Source: Asterias rubens (taxonomy: Eukaryota > Echinodermata > Asteroidea > Forcipulatida > Asteriidae). Taken from it: a stretch of 64,000 nucleotides of DNA. The position numbers and the translations under genes are program-made. Of this stretch, positions 13,451-26,800 are shown piece by piece. The notes beneath the pieces are model-generated. The model did no database searches. It saw nothing but the letters and a program-made list of their open reading frames with translations, and was not told the origin of the DNA. The DNA lies in assembly GCF_902459465.1 (NCBI RefSeq), contig NC_047062.1:4094501-4158500 (forward strand), in the 5' to 3' direction. Numbering within the stretch: the first letter of the stretch is position 1; each line of letters begins with the position of its first letter.

Positions 13451-14679
13451 AGCAGCCACAGCCAGGAACACATTTTAGAGAATACTGGTGAAGTCCAAAG
13501 ACTACCAATGTAGTCTTTGGTTTATCATTTGTCAAGTAGAAAACTGCAATTTGTTTTACTAACGAGTGTGTGTACTGTTACAATTTTGTCCGAAATTTGC
13601 CAAACTAGATGAATTAAAAGTGAATATAATGACAATTTAACACTGTGACTGTGATTGCGAATTTAAAAAAGAAGTTTAATTTAATAAGTCGCATTGGAAA
13701 AGTGTCTTCCAGGGAAAGCTATCAACAGAAAAGAAGATGCTACTTTATATTTTCTTTTATTACTACTCCAGCATTACCATCACAGCACCCATAGTCTCAA
13801 TACCTTTTATCAACATTTTTTAAATAACATTAATCAATACTGTTTTAAAATTATGGAATTAAATTTGAAAAAAAGGGTCATAAGAATGACCAACTGATTG
13901 TCATTCTACTATTGAAAACTTAATTATTGTTTGCAAAATAACATGATATTGCTATTAATCAACTGCGGCAATGCATTAATAATTATAAACCACGAAAGCA
14001 ACGAAAAACAAAACAAAACTTAGAAAACCAGCGCATCAATAAACCGACGGGTACAAATAACAAATTCCATTTGTACTTTGAATACGAACTGAAATCGCCG
14101 ATTACATTATTTTCAACTGCACAATATTGTTGGTATTTATACACATATTTCTGTTATCTTAAAAAATATGAGAAATCACGAATTTCACAATGGGTTAGGT
14201 TACGGGTTAACGACTTGGAACTTGTACACACACAAGCACTGCATGGTCGAAAGTGTGTGATGTGACAAAGCCCAACATAAAGATAGCATCTTAATTTTTG
14301 GCTTCGGCTACAGCTGTTGATGAAGGTGTTACTATAGGGATTGAACGTCTTAATTAATTTCAACCTAAGATGACGCAGCAATAGTCTCGCCGTAGATATG
14401 TCGACCAATAGTTAGACACAACCACGTTAGCCCGGTCATTTTCAAGACCAAGGGCTTCTCTTATGTAATACAAGTTGGCGAGTGCACACAAACTAAATCG
14501 ATTAAGTCTTCGTTAAAACCATGGAGCAATCAAGATGTATAGTATAGTATCCAACTGAGTTCATGGCTCTACCACACACTCACTAGGCTAACTGAGTACA
14601 TTTTAAAACAGGCTTTTGGGTTGACCAAATAGAAATTTACAAGAGCGGAACTTGACTCTGCGACCTCCAGACTAACATT

Positions 14680-14931
14680 GGGTGCGCTCGTTTAGCTTCC
14701 CTGGGTCTACCCCGCGGTGCTCACTCGGGTGAGCCCCTGACTAGAGCTAAACGAACGATCACTCACCGCTCTCGTAGTGACGTCATGCACCTGGGGCCAG
14801 CCCCAAGTGACCCACTCCACAAGCAGGGCACTGGGGGCTGACCCGGGTGAGCCCCTGGAATGACGTCAAAGCTATTCGAACGCACCAGGGGAAGACCGGG
14901 GTCGACCCAGGGAAGCTAAACGAACGCACCC
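14680..14931. mobile_element. Fold-back element with 34-bp inverted ends
   Basis: The left end GGGTGCGCTCGTTTAGCTTC is mirrored by GAAGCTAAACGAACGCACCC at the right; the match runs on through CCCTGGGTC(T/G)ACCCC. Internal CCCGGGTGAGCCCCTG-type blocks repeat in both orientations. No target duplication is evident. Confidence 0.7.
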
Positions 14932-14994
14932 GTATAAAGCGCCGGTGTGATGGCAGGAGATTCTGTCCCCACGGAGAGATTCGGTCCTCCACGT

Positions 14995-15540
14995 AATGGC
15001 AAACTGTGTGCAAATTTCTTCTGATAACGCCCTCTTTTGAATCCTCCTCCTCAGTCCATATTAATTTCCCATTTAAGGACCGAATCCCCGGCAGAATAAA
15101 ATTCCCTGGGACACCGGTGTCCCTGGGTAATCGGTTTGCCAGAGATTCTAGCCCCCATATGGAAAATTAACGTGGGCTGAAGGAGGATGTTTTAAAAGAG
15201 GGCGCCGTCAGAAGTAGTTTTTTTCCGTAGAATCATCCTGCCACACCGACACAATAATCTAAAAAGGTGACAGGTGACAAGTTCTGCTCTTTAATTTTTT
15301 CTTCGGTCAAACCTGGTGTGTTCCTGGTAAATCGGTTTGCCAGAAATTATGTCCCCCATATGGAAAATTAACGTGAGCTGAAGGATGATGTTTCAAAAGA
15401 GGGCGCCGTCAGAAGTAGTTTTTTCCGTAGTTCGCCATAATGGGATGGGGATAACCTATGGGGAACAGTCCTGCCACACCGGCACAATAACCTAAAAAGG
15501 TGTCAGGTAACAAGTTCTGCTCTTTAATTTTTCGTCGGTC
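14995..15540. repeat. Two direct copies and one inverted copy of a ~200-bp repeat
   Basis: 15110-15305 and 15315-15535 share AATCGGTTTGCCAGA, CCCCCATATGGAAAATTAAC, AGAGGGCGCCGTCAGAAGTA and AAGTTCTGCTCTTTAA. The stretch 15005-15090 carries part of the unit inverted, making a fold-back with the first copy. Confidence 0.65.
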
Positions 15541-15854
15541 AACCCAAAGTTTCATAATATGTGACAATATATAATAATAGTATTTCATAACTTACACTTA
15601 TGCACTTGTAAACACTACATATTAAAAATAAAATATAAAATAAAATATAATAATAGTATCTACAGAAAGACCAATAATTAATTGTATAGTGTTATCTCAG
15701 CTGCGAAAGAACTACAGGGAAATGTAATGTTATGAAATGAACCCTGAATAGTGCAGAACAAACTTTTAAGCAAGACAATCAAAACTATGAAAAGAAAACA
15801 AACATGGCGTATATTTTACTGACACATTTGCAAGAAGGCATGTCATATGTTTCT

Positions 15855-16218
15855 CAGTAATTGTCAAAGACTAGCCCTCTCACTTGCTGTATCTCAACAT
15901 AGGCATAAAATAACAAACCTGTGTAAATTTTAGCTCAATTGGTCGTCGAATTTGCGAGAAAATAATGAAAGAAAAAACACCGTTGTCACACAAATTTGTG
16001 TTCTTTCAGATGCTTGATTTCGAGACCTCAAAATCTAATTCTGAGGTCTTGAAATTAAATTTGTGGAAAATTACTTCTTTCTTGAAAACTAAGTTACTTC
16101 AGAGGGAGCTATTTCTCACAATGTATTATACTATCAACAGCTCTCCATTACTCGTTACCAAGTAAGTTTTTATGCTAACAATTATTTTGAGTAATTACCA
16201 ATAGTGTCCCACTGACTT
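15855..16218. mobile_element. MITE family A copy, left end truncated
   Basis: Begins inside the family at AATTGTCAAAGACTAGCC and ends AATAGTGTCCCACTGACTTTA. Palindromic centre with GAGACCTCA and GAGGTCTTG. Confidence 0.8.
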
Positions 16219-16984
16219 TAGAGATTGTGATAAAAATTGAAATCTTCTTGAAATGAATCTTTTTCAAATATTAAATTTCAGAAGCAAAAAGTCAAGGTGA
16301 ATGAATGTACATGTAACATATTGTGAGTAAATTGCTTCCAAACATTTTCTTTTAAACGAGAAATCGCCAAACATCACTATCTGTCTTTTTCACACACGCT
16401 TTCCCCACACTTACTTGAAATATAATTATTATTCAAATCTGGAACAACTAGCTTACAAAATTACAATAAGTATTGCTTCAATTTTTAAAAACCCTGGTTC
16501 AACCCAAGCCCTACCCTTAGACAGAAAAACAAGTCTTCTGATGGAGTTGACTGAAGTTAGCTTCATGAAAAAAACCCAGATTTCTCATTTCAATCTTAAT
16601 AATTGGAGTTCACACATGTATTAAAGGTGACAACTCGTAAACTAAGCACATTTCAGACTATTGGTCAGATGACTATACATTTTTATAATAAAATAAAGCA
16701 CACTTCAAACGGATAGCACAGAACTATAGTAAGTAAAAATTCTGATTTACATTGGTGGTAAATAAAGATTCTTATGAGGGTTTCTTTGCACAGGTAGATA
16801 AAGCTGATCAAAGTATCAACACAAACTTTCATATTTCAAGCTCTGCTTATAAATGCTTAGCAGCAAAAGGTTGCCAGCAAAAGTACCATGACATTCACAG
16901 TGTAGCAAATAGTGCCCTGCTTTTAATTGGATTGGCAAATAAATTATCTTTACAACATTTGTTTTCACTGATGTGTGCTAAGCA

Positions 16985-17130
16985 CTGTTTACTCAGTAAC
17001 TCCCCGAGTCATGTAAAATCCACAGGTGAATTAACTCGGGTGGGATCTGAAACCAATGACCTTTGCCCTTCTAGAGCAGATGTCTTGCCACTAGGAGACT
17101 AAGCTTACCTAGGCCTAATTTCATAAAGCT
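16985..17130 (-). mobile_element. tRNA-derived SINE (type 1), inverted
   Basis: The reverse complement has CTCCTAGTGGCAAGACATCTGCTCTAGA followed by GGTCATTGGTTTCAGATCCC, matching the head at 10233-10303 with decay. Confidence 0.6.
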
Positions 17131-17208
17131 GTTGAGCAGAAAATACTGCTTGACACATTTCATTGCTAAGTAAACATTTAGTGGGAAACCAGTCACAACA
17201 ATGCAAAC

Positions 17209-17577
17209 TTAAAGGCAGTGGACACTATTGGTAATTACTCAAAATAATTATTGGCATAAAACCTTTCTTGGTGACGAGTAATGGGGAGAGGTTGATGGTA
17301 TAAAACACTGTGAGAAACGGCTCCCTCTGAAGTGTCATAGTTTTCGAGAAAGAAATAATTTTCCACAAATTTGATTTCGAGACCTCAAGTTTAGGTCAAC
17401 CATCTAAACGCACACAACTTAGTGTGACAAGGGTTATTTTTCTTTATTATTATCTCGCAACTTCGATGACCGATTGAGTTCACACTTTCACATGATTGTT
17501 ATTTTATGCATATTTTCAGATACACCAACTGTGAAGGCTAGTCTTTGACAATCACCAGTAGTGTCCACTGCCTTTAA
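17209..17577. mobile_element. MITE family A copy, complete
   Basis: TTAA-bounded with ends AGGCAGTGGACACTATTGG and CAGTAGTGTCCACTGCCT; lies just downstream of the ASPG stop. One side of the central palindrome is shortened. Confidence 0.88.
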
Positions 17578-17815
17578 TGTTATTTCCGAACCCTTTTCTA
17601 TTAGGCAATATTCTGTGCTAAGCAAGTTTTTATGCTAACAGTCTTTATGAATTTGGGCCCTGGAAGCTAAAGGCAGTTCAAATCCTATATTTCACCATCA
17701 ATTAAAATCGTTGCAGCATCCACTATTAGAATAAAGGATCAAAACAGCCTGTAGTTACTGGAAACATGTGTTGTTTCACATGGCTTTGGGAATCAATTAA
17801 GAGTTTAAAATTCTG

Positions 17816-20800
17816 CTAACTAATCACTACACCTTCAAGAAGCTTCACAACATCTTCTACACCTTGCTCTTTTGCGATGCACAGTGCTGTTGCATTGTGT
17901 GAGTCTTTGACGGAGGTATCTGCTCCGGCTTCAAGCAGGAATCTGATGCTGGCTTCACTTCCCTTCCTCACAGCCTGAGGTAAAAAGAGGGGAGAAAAAA
18001 TGCATTAATTTAGGGCATCCATTTTTAAAATGGGCATTCCATCCAAACAATGTTTAGTTTTGATTGGCAATGTTCGTTTACTATCGTAGTTTCCGATATC
18101 GCAACACCTGCTATTGGAGAAGATTTAGCTTGTGTCCTCACACGAACATCTGGCGGTTTCAAAAAGGGAATAAATATGTGCTTGTGCCAGTTTTAAACAC
18201 TATGTTTAATCCAGGTGCACTCTGGATGCGATAATTACCCGAGCCGGAGGCGAGGGCAATCATCAGAATGGATAAACTGTCGTAATAGGTATTTATGAAT
18301 AAAGATTTATAGACTGTCCCTCTGAGCCAGACTACCAGGCAGTCAATGTTGCGCCCTATACCGGTGACTAGAACAAAAACGAACTCACCAATCGAGCCTA
18401 AGCAATCTTAAAGTCCTTCAAACCTTTTCCAAGGTTTGTTTGGTTTTTACTATTTCTAAAACTAATACTATTTTGTTTTTCCCCAAACAGTGGATAAATA
18501 TGTCTTCTTTATCGCAAACCACCAAATATTTTACAGAAATACTCTACATTAACTCATATATAAGTAAAATGGGACAGCTACAGAGCTAAACATTTACAAA
18601 TAAAAATATTAAATAAATGTATAATTTTTTTTATTAATATTATTATTATTAATATTATTAGTGTCATTATTTATTTGGCAATGACAACACCAAACAAACT
18701 TACATGAAAAGGCAATAAAATTGATAAATAAAGATGGTAGAAATAAACAGTGCTTATATAGCGCTATTCCAAAACAGGCATGATCAAAGCACTACATTAA
18801 AGAAATAAACAGTGCTTATATAGCGCTATTCCAAAACAGGCATGATCAAAGCACTACATTAAAGAAATAAACAGTGCTTATATAGCGCTATTCCAAAACA
18901 GGCATGATCAAAGCACTACATTAAAGAAATAAACAGTGCTTATATAGCGCTATTCCAAAACAGGCATGATCAAAGCACTACATTAAAGAAATAAACAGTG
19001 CTTATATAGCGCTATTCCAAAACAGGCATGATCAAAGCACTACATTAAAGAAATAAACAGTGCTTATATAGCGCTATTCCAAAACAGGCATGATCAAAGC
19101 ACTACATTAAAAAATATATACACAAACATTGTAATAACAAGAGCAAAGCGTAGAAAGTACATCAATGTATACAGCAAATGGTGACAAACACTAAGAAAAC
19201 AGATTTAAAAGAAGATGAACAATATCAGAGGGCACTGATTACGAAATGAACTTTTAAACTAGAAACATCAAATTATTACAAGCGTACCCCCCCCCCCAAA
19301 AAGTATTTCACCTTGATATAGTAAACCAGTCTGGTCCAAACGTCCCCCCCCCCCCTTCCAAAAAAACAAAACAAAACAAAAATGCTTTTTTAGCAAATTG
19401 TTAACACTTGAACAAAGTTTCACACTCGCGCCTGGAAAAGTAGTTGATTTTTTCAAAAAATGTGTGACCTTTTAACAAAAATTGTAGCTTCGGTCTATCT
19501 ACAAAAACAGTAGCATTCGATTGGTAAGTTCAGTTTCATGATCAAGAACGTAGCGGATCAAAAAATTACACCAGGCAAAGAGATAGAAAATCCATTGGTG
19601 CTAGGGGCCAAGGATACAAAGTAGATTGGCCTTATTTATGGGGCTATAGTTTCTTACCACATGTAATGGAGTGTTACCGCAGTAGTCGGTTGAATTGATG
19701 TCCACTCCAGCAATATGGAAAGCTTCCAATGTAGCACTGTCGTCCAACGCTGCTGCGCTGTGTGGAGACAAATGTAATATGGACGTTAACACTTTCAACA
19801 AACATAGAGTCCTTTCTTTTTAAATTCTCGTTTTTTTCAAAGAGCATAATGGTCTCGTCTTGTAATGTTTTCTGAACTGTGCAATTCAGGGCCCAATTTC
19901 ATGGCTCCAAATTCTAATCACAATTCTCCGCTTGCTGTGCAAGTGCTAAATTTATGCACAAGCTGTGCGAGCAAAAAATGCCCAGTAACGTGCAGTATGC
20001 ATGTACAAAAGCAAAAATTCCTTGTAAAAAAGTGAAACACGCTAGACATAAGCATGGAATTCCTTGCTTCCGCAGAGCCATAAAACTGGGCCCAGGAGAT
20101 TGGCGATAATCCATTGAGACTGACAACATCTTAGACCAAGACTAGAACAACCAAAATATGGAATACACTTTTCATTTTTAGATTAAGGCTATAAATACCA
20201 ATCAAACAAAATATTGTAAAGGTGAACAAAAAATCAGCAATCAGTAAAATAGTAACATCATAATGATTCTAGTAAGAACTTTAGGTGATACTTCATTAGC
20301 AACACTACAGGAATTCTCGGGAACCTAGTAGTATTAAAATCAGAAAGAATGTTTCCATATCTTTGACTTACTGGCAGAGGATTGTTCCTGTTTCGTTTGC
20401 ACAGGAGTGCATGAGATGACCCCCAGTCTTCTTAATCAGCTTGATGACTTCAATGTTTCTGCACAAATCAAACATTAACTGAAAAACATTAGCACTAAGC
20501 TTGAAGATTTATGTACATTGTTTTCCACATCGCTTTAAAAATCTGGGTCCAATTGGGTAAAGCTGCCCAAGTACAAAATGAAGGAAACCACAACAAGGCT
20601 AGATCTGCTTACTGGCTAGGCATGAATACTAATACAACTACTGAAAATATAATGTATAACAATTGGGCCAATAACATTCCTTTAAACAGGGGTTAAAGGA
20701 TAATCTCAATCTTTTAGCGATTACCTTTTTTGGCCAAATAGACATCGTCGATACCGGTTTATAACCATTTGACACTTAAAGTCACCTGGAAACAGATTTT

Positions 20801-23800
20801 TTTTCCTTTCAAACATAAGAGTATATGCTTACGAACAATAAAACAATTTTTTTAGTAATTGTTTGTCACGATTTATATGTTTAAAAAATATATAAAGTTG
20901 TTTGGGGGGGCGGCCTCCGCCTACCCCTTTTGTGACGTCAATCGAGGCAGACTTTGCCTGCAATGCGTATAGTAAATACACATGCAAAGTACATGTACGT
21001 CCAAGTCTCGAGTTGGTACGTTTCAAAAAGTGTTTCTCTGCATTCAGCAGCAATACACCTGGTCATTTTTTGAAACGTAAAAACTCACGATTTGGTCCGT
21101 ACATGTACTTTGCAATTGTGTTTACTCTACGCACTACAGGCAAAGTCTGCCTCGATTGACGTCACGAACAGCGCCCTCTCAGGTCGGGGTCTACTCTTAA
21201 ATTTGTAAAAAACATAAGAACTGATTTTGTAAAACCTTAGTTAACTGTTTATTCAGATTCCACTCATCAAAACACATATATTAGTGACAAAAGCTTTATT
21301 TTGAAAAGTGACTTTAAAATTTGCATTTAGTCATAAATAATTTAGTAGAAAATGCACCTCTCCGCACAGCTTTTTCAGCTGAAAGTCAAAACTGCTTATC
21401 TATGATAATGATATGCAAAGACCCTTGACGTCATTGGCTTAATTTCCCAATAGGGGTTTGTGCACAGTTCTCCAGCTTTGGCCAATTAAGGGCGCTCTTT
21501 TTGATATCAAATAGCCGCAGATGACGTCACAAGTTCTTTGTCATGCGAGTTTGTTTGACCTCACATTTTTTCAGAATTTTGGCTTGGAGTGTTTTGGAGA
21601 AAAAAACATATTTACCATGTTTTAACGTGAGGAAATAGACTTGTTACATTTTTTTTCTGTTTCCTATGGTTAGAAAAATTGTTAGAAAAATGTAATAATT
21701 ATATATTTCAGAGCATTCTGTAGCCCCTCTTTAAAGGCAATGGACACTATTTGTAATTACTCAAAACCAATTATTAGCATAAAACCTTTCTTGGTGACAA
21801 GTAGTAGGGAGAGGTTGATGGTATAAAACATTGTGAGAAACGGCACCCTCTGAAGTGCCATAGTTTTCGAGAAAGAAGTAATTTTCCACGAATTTGATTT
21901 CGAGACCTCAGATTTAGAACTTGAGGTCTCAAAATCAACCATCTGAACGCACACACCTTTGTGTGACAAGGGTGTTTTTTTCTTTCATTCATATCTCGCA
22001 GCTCCGACGACCAATCGAGCTCAAATTTTCACAGGTTTGTTATTTTATGCATATGTTGAGATACACCAACTGTGAAGGCTAGTCTTGGACAATTACCAAC
22101 AGTGTCCACTGCCTTTAAGCTTTCTCAGCTCCCTAGGGAGTATACAGCCCCAAGCTGCTGTGGCGCTCTAAAGGCTTTTTTTTCATACAAAATATCAACC
22201 TCTACCCTCGCAGATACCCATTTATTCCCCTGGGTGAAGAGAAGCAAATATAGTAAAGTATTTTGCTCAAGGACACAAGTGTCACAACCGGGATTCAAAC
22301 CCACACTCTGCTGAACAGAATCACCAGGGCTTGAGTTTGGTGCTCTTAACCCTTCGGCCATGACACTCTACAGAGTGTACTCTATAGAGTAGACATTCAT
22401 CAGTGGGGCATACTATACTTTCAGATATATTTAGAGATACTCCATAGAGTAGACATTCATCAGTGGGGCATACTATACTTTCAGATATATTTAGAGATAC
22501 TCCATAGAGTAGACATTCATCAGTGGGGCAGACTATACTTTCAGATATATTTAGAGATACTCCATAGAGTAGACATTCATCAGTGGGGCATACTATACTT
22601 TCAGATATATTTAGAGATACTCCATAGAGTAGACATTCATCAGTGGGGCATACTATACTTTCAGATATATTTAGAGATACTCCATAGAGTAGACATTCAT
22701 CAGTGGGGCATACTATACTTTCAGATATATTTAGAGATACTCCATAGAGTAGACATTCATCAGTGGGGCATACTATACTCACAGCTCAGATATATTTAGA
22801 GATACTTGTGGGATAAAAATAAATGAAACAACAGTGTTTTCATTACTGGCAAGAACTACACAGCTAGAGAAATATTTACTTGCATCGAATACTCTCAAAG
22901 AATGGCGTATTTCCAAAAGAGTCCTTCTGATGAACTGAGCAGCCGTTTTCCAGTAAGTACTGGACAACTTCAATATTCTTGGTGGAAGCTGCTTGGTGTA
23001 ATGGTGTCCGACCGTCATAATCAGCCAGAGTGAAATCACCACCCTATACAGAGGTATAAATCAAGGGAGTTCTTATTCATTTCTGGTACCTCCCTGAAGA
23101 AACCAAGGAATTCCTCAAAAGTTAACTTTAAGGAACACGTTGCCTTGGATCGGTCGAGTTGGTCTTTGAAAAGCGTTTGTAACCATTTGTTATAAAATGC
23201 ATATGATTAGAAAGATGTTTTAAAAGTAGAATACAGTAATCCACACACATTTGCCTCGAAATTACGTAGTTTTCCTTTTGCTTTGCGAACTAACACGGTC
23301 GGCCATTATAGGCCGACTGTGTTTGTCGACGAGGTAAAAGGAAAACCAAGAAATTTCGAGGGATACTTGTGTGGATCATTATATTCTACTTTAAAAATTT
23401 CTTTCTAATCATATGCATTTTAAAACAAACGGTTACAAACGCTTTTCAAAGACCAACTCGACCGATCCAAGGCAACGTGTTCCTTTAAACACTGTATCTT
23501 GAAAGCTTCAGGAAACCCCTTTACACAAAGTTGCTTGTGAGGAGCCAGAAATGCCAAGGTAAACCAATTGTTCTGGGTTACTTTATGGCCACTACCTTTT
23601 CTAGTTCATGAGATCAATGGTTTTGCAATTTATCAGGAGGGCAAAGGGTGATCAATTTGTTGTTTTTGTACTTGCCCTAAAAGAATTAAATAAATAAATG
23701 GGTGGAGAAAGAACATAATCTACACAGCAAAGTAGATGCACACATGGCGTTTAATACCGCAAACAAATATACATTGATACCTCACCATGTAAACTCCCCA

Positions 23801-26800
23801 TATTTTATGGATGACTACTCATACTTACACAACTCTTGAAGTGTTGGAGTGATGCAAGATCCCCATTCTTTGCAGCAGCACACATCATAGGAACAAACAG
23901 AGCATCTTGTACCGCCTTAATTTCCTGCAAGATCAATAACAGTCGGTGTTTTATCTTTTCGTAAAAAAACTTAAGAAGATATTGATTGATTTACACACCG
24001 CTTAATATATCTTGTTTATTTTAATACACAAAATTGTTCAATAATTATTTATCTTGCCCAGTCTCACTCATGTATAATGTCCATGTCCCTTTTGTTTGTG
24101 TGTGTACTTCTTTTGTCTTTGTCTTTAGGTAAGGGGAACAAAAAGCATTTGCTTCTTCCTTTTCCTACATGTTAATGTCAAATTATTATCTATTTTTATT
24201 GTTCATTAACTGAATCAAGTTTTCCTTAGTACATTATATGTTTTCTGAACAATATTATCACAATGTATTGATTGATGTTGACGTGAAATAAATGTATCTG
24301 AAATGAAATGAAATAACCAATTTCAGACCCTTTAAACATTATTTGGATTAGTTCGAGAACAAAGCTTCAACCAATAATGCATGCTTAGTATAAATAATTT
24401 GTGGCGTGTTGTGGCCGAGCGGTCTAAATCACCGGGCCCAAGCTCTGGTGTTGTCAGCAGCAGAGTTTCAGGTTTCAGGTTTCAGGTTTCAGGTTTATTT
24501 CCATACCATTTGTACATGTACAATATAAGGGGCAAATAATTATAGAACTTAATAACAGTATGTGGAGGTCGCAGACAGGAAGCCTAGGCTTGTTAGGGGT
24601 TGTATACCCAGGTATGACACTTGTGCCCTTGAGAAAGGCACTTAACATTAATTGCTTCCCAAAACGTTTGACAGGTAGTTTACTCTGCTCTACCAGCCTA
24701 GACTTGATGACAAGTCGTTAGGCGCTGCTTATTTGTCTGCTGTTCATGCAACAGTCACAGTGGGATTATACACATGCAACAATCGTGGGTAGCGCGTGGG
24801 ATTTCCACTGACTTACACACACATACTGGGATCGAGGGTGAGTGTACCGTCCCCGTAGCTACGCCGCGCTGTAACTACACACCGCGCTTAACAATTACCG
24901 TCCTGACTTCAAGACTATACCAGCCAGGCTCCTAGTGGATGATAACCATGCCTACACCCTTACAGACTGTGAAGGGGGTAATCTTGTTTCAGCCCCAGGA
25001 GTACAGTGTAGGTAGTAACATGCCCCTGGTTAAGTGTAGCCCTCAATTTGAAGTGGCTGTCTGTAGCCTTGTGATGTTGGGCAAAAACAAAGACTAAAAC
25101 AAAGACTTAATGCATGAATGCGGCAAAAGCATTGGCTAAAAACTACAAATAAAAGAAGACACAACATTTGGAGAAAAAAAACTGAATTCAAAACAGTCAT
25201 ATTAATGATATAGAAGAGTTTGCGGTAACACCATGTAATAATCTCTAAATGAGTTGAGGTGGTTCTGAAAAGAACCGTTGGTTTAACTCGACGTTTCGAT
25301 CAGTATGCTCTGATCGTCTTCTGAGCTGAAGTACTAGAAACAATTCCCTTGACAGTGAAATCCAAAAAGATCTGACAAAATAAGTTGTGAAATTATGCTA
25401 AGCTCACAAATTAGCGTCATAGAGTAGATTAAAATTTTTGCTGCAGGTATCTGAAGGTAAAGGAGTCATAACCTTCAAAATTGTCACCCATGCCTACAAA
25501 ATCCTTCATACCCAATCTCCATTATATCTGGTTGAACTTGTACATTCCCACAACACTAACACTACTAATGCATACAGGTACCGACTCCGCTCATCAGCTG
25601 ATCAGACCCGGCTTTCTGTTCCTAGAACTAGATGGAAGGCTGGGGATAGCTCATTCGTCTATGGAATGAGCTTCCCGCCGGTCTGCGAGAGAGTCGATCT
25701 CGTTGCCTGTTTTCAAAAAGCCTCCTAAAGACATTTCTGTTCCCCAACCAATCCTAGTTCATTTGTTTTTCTTTTTGTCCTAGTCTCATGTAAAACGCTC
25801 CGTTCTCAGTAGAGCGCGACATAAATGCTTCGTATTATTATTAATATTATTATTTATACCTTAGTTGTATTAACCCTGAGGGTGTCAACGACCGCCCGGA
25901 CCAGTTTACTGTCTTTCAGAGTCAGACTCTGACTGTTCTCCACGGTGGTCTTAATCTCTCCTCGTAGGTTTCTGCCCAGCAGCTCAAGCTGCTGCGCCTG
26001 GGACAACTCCTTCTTGCCGAGGATGTAGCACAGCTTAGTCAAAGCAGCTTTGGGCGATGCAGTTTGTACCTTAGTCATCCTGGCATGTTCCTGCGTCCAG
26101 AGTCGATCTCGTTGCCTGTTTTCAAAAAGCCTCCTAAAGACATTTCTGTTCCCCAACCAATCCTAGTTCATTTGTTTTTCTTTTTGTCCTAGTCTCATGT
26201 AAAACGCTCCGTTCTCAGTAGAGCGCGACATAAATGCTTCGTATTATTATTAATATTATTATTTATACCTTAGTTGTATTAACCCTGAGGGTGTCAACGA
26301 CCGCCCGGATCAGTTTACTGTCTTTCAGAGTCAGACTCTGACTGTTCTCCACGGTGGTCTTAATCTCTCCTCGTAGGTTTCTGCCCAGCAGCTCAAGCTG
26401 CTGCGCCTGGGACAACTCCTTCTTGCCGAGGATGTAGCACAGCTTAGTCAAAGCAGCTTCTGGTGTGATGTCACAACCAGGGACCACGCCAGCGTCCAGT
26501 AGAGCCTGATCCAGAAAGTCAAGGAAAACCTTGATTAATGCATTCATCATGTCAGTTTTAAGGCCGTTGTCCAGTCTGTTCTGGGTTGGCCGATCATAGG
26601 ATATCTTCATATTTTCACCAGCATGATTGTGAACCACAACTGCCGAGACAAATTAACTGTTGACCCATATTGCACAACTCGAAACGCACCTCTGCACAAA
26701 ACGTGTCTAGTATTTCCACCATTTTGAGAGTCAAATGCTTTGTGTACATTTTGAATCCCCAAATGGCAGACAGGATAAACACATGTAAGTTTGGAAAGGT

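Larger units (their letters stand above)
6354..17815. other. 11.5-kb gene-poor interval
   Basis: Between the start of the C1-domain gene and the end of ASPG. It holds the MITE, SINE and fold-back repeats listed separately. The open frames are short, overlap repeats or lack splice context and homology. I saw nothing identifiable in about 8600-9280, 10400-12900 and 13460-14670. Confidence 0.5.

Noticed and set aside
18741-19110. CRISPR-like array
   Set aside because: Direct 62-bp tandem units with no unique spacers, in an animal intron.
22321-22782. 153-codon repetitive frame as a possible secreted repeat protein
   Set aside because: It is the 60-bp minisatellite read through; no splice signals join it to exons.
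25430-25730. Host gene exon with the frame ending CFQKAS
   Set aside because: The motifs and the ATT-rich tail are those of a LINE ORF2 end, not a host protein.
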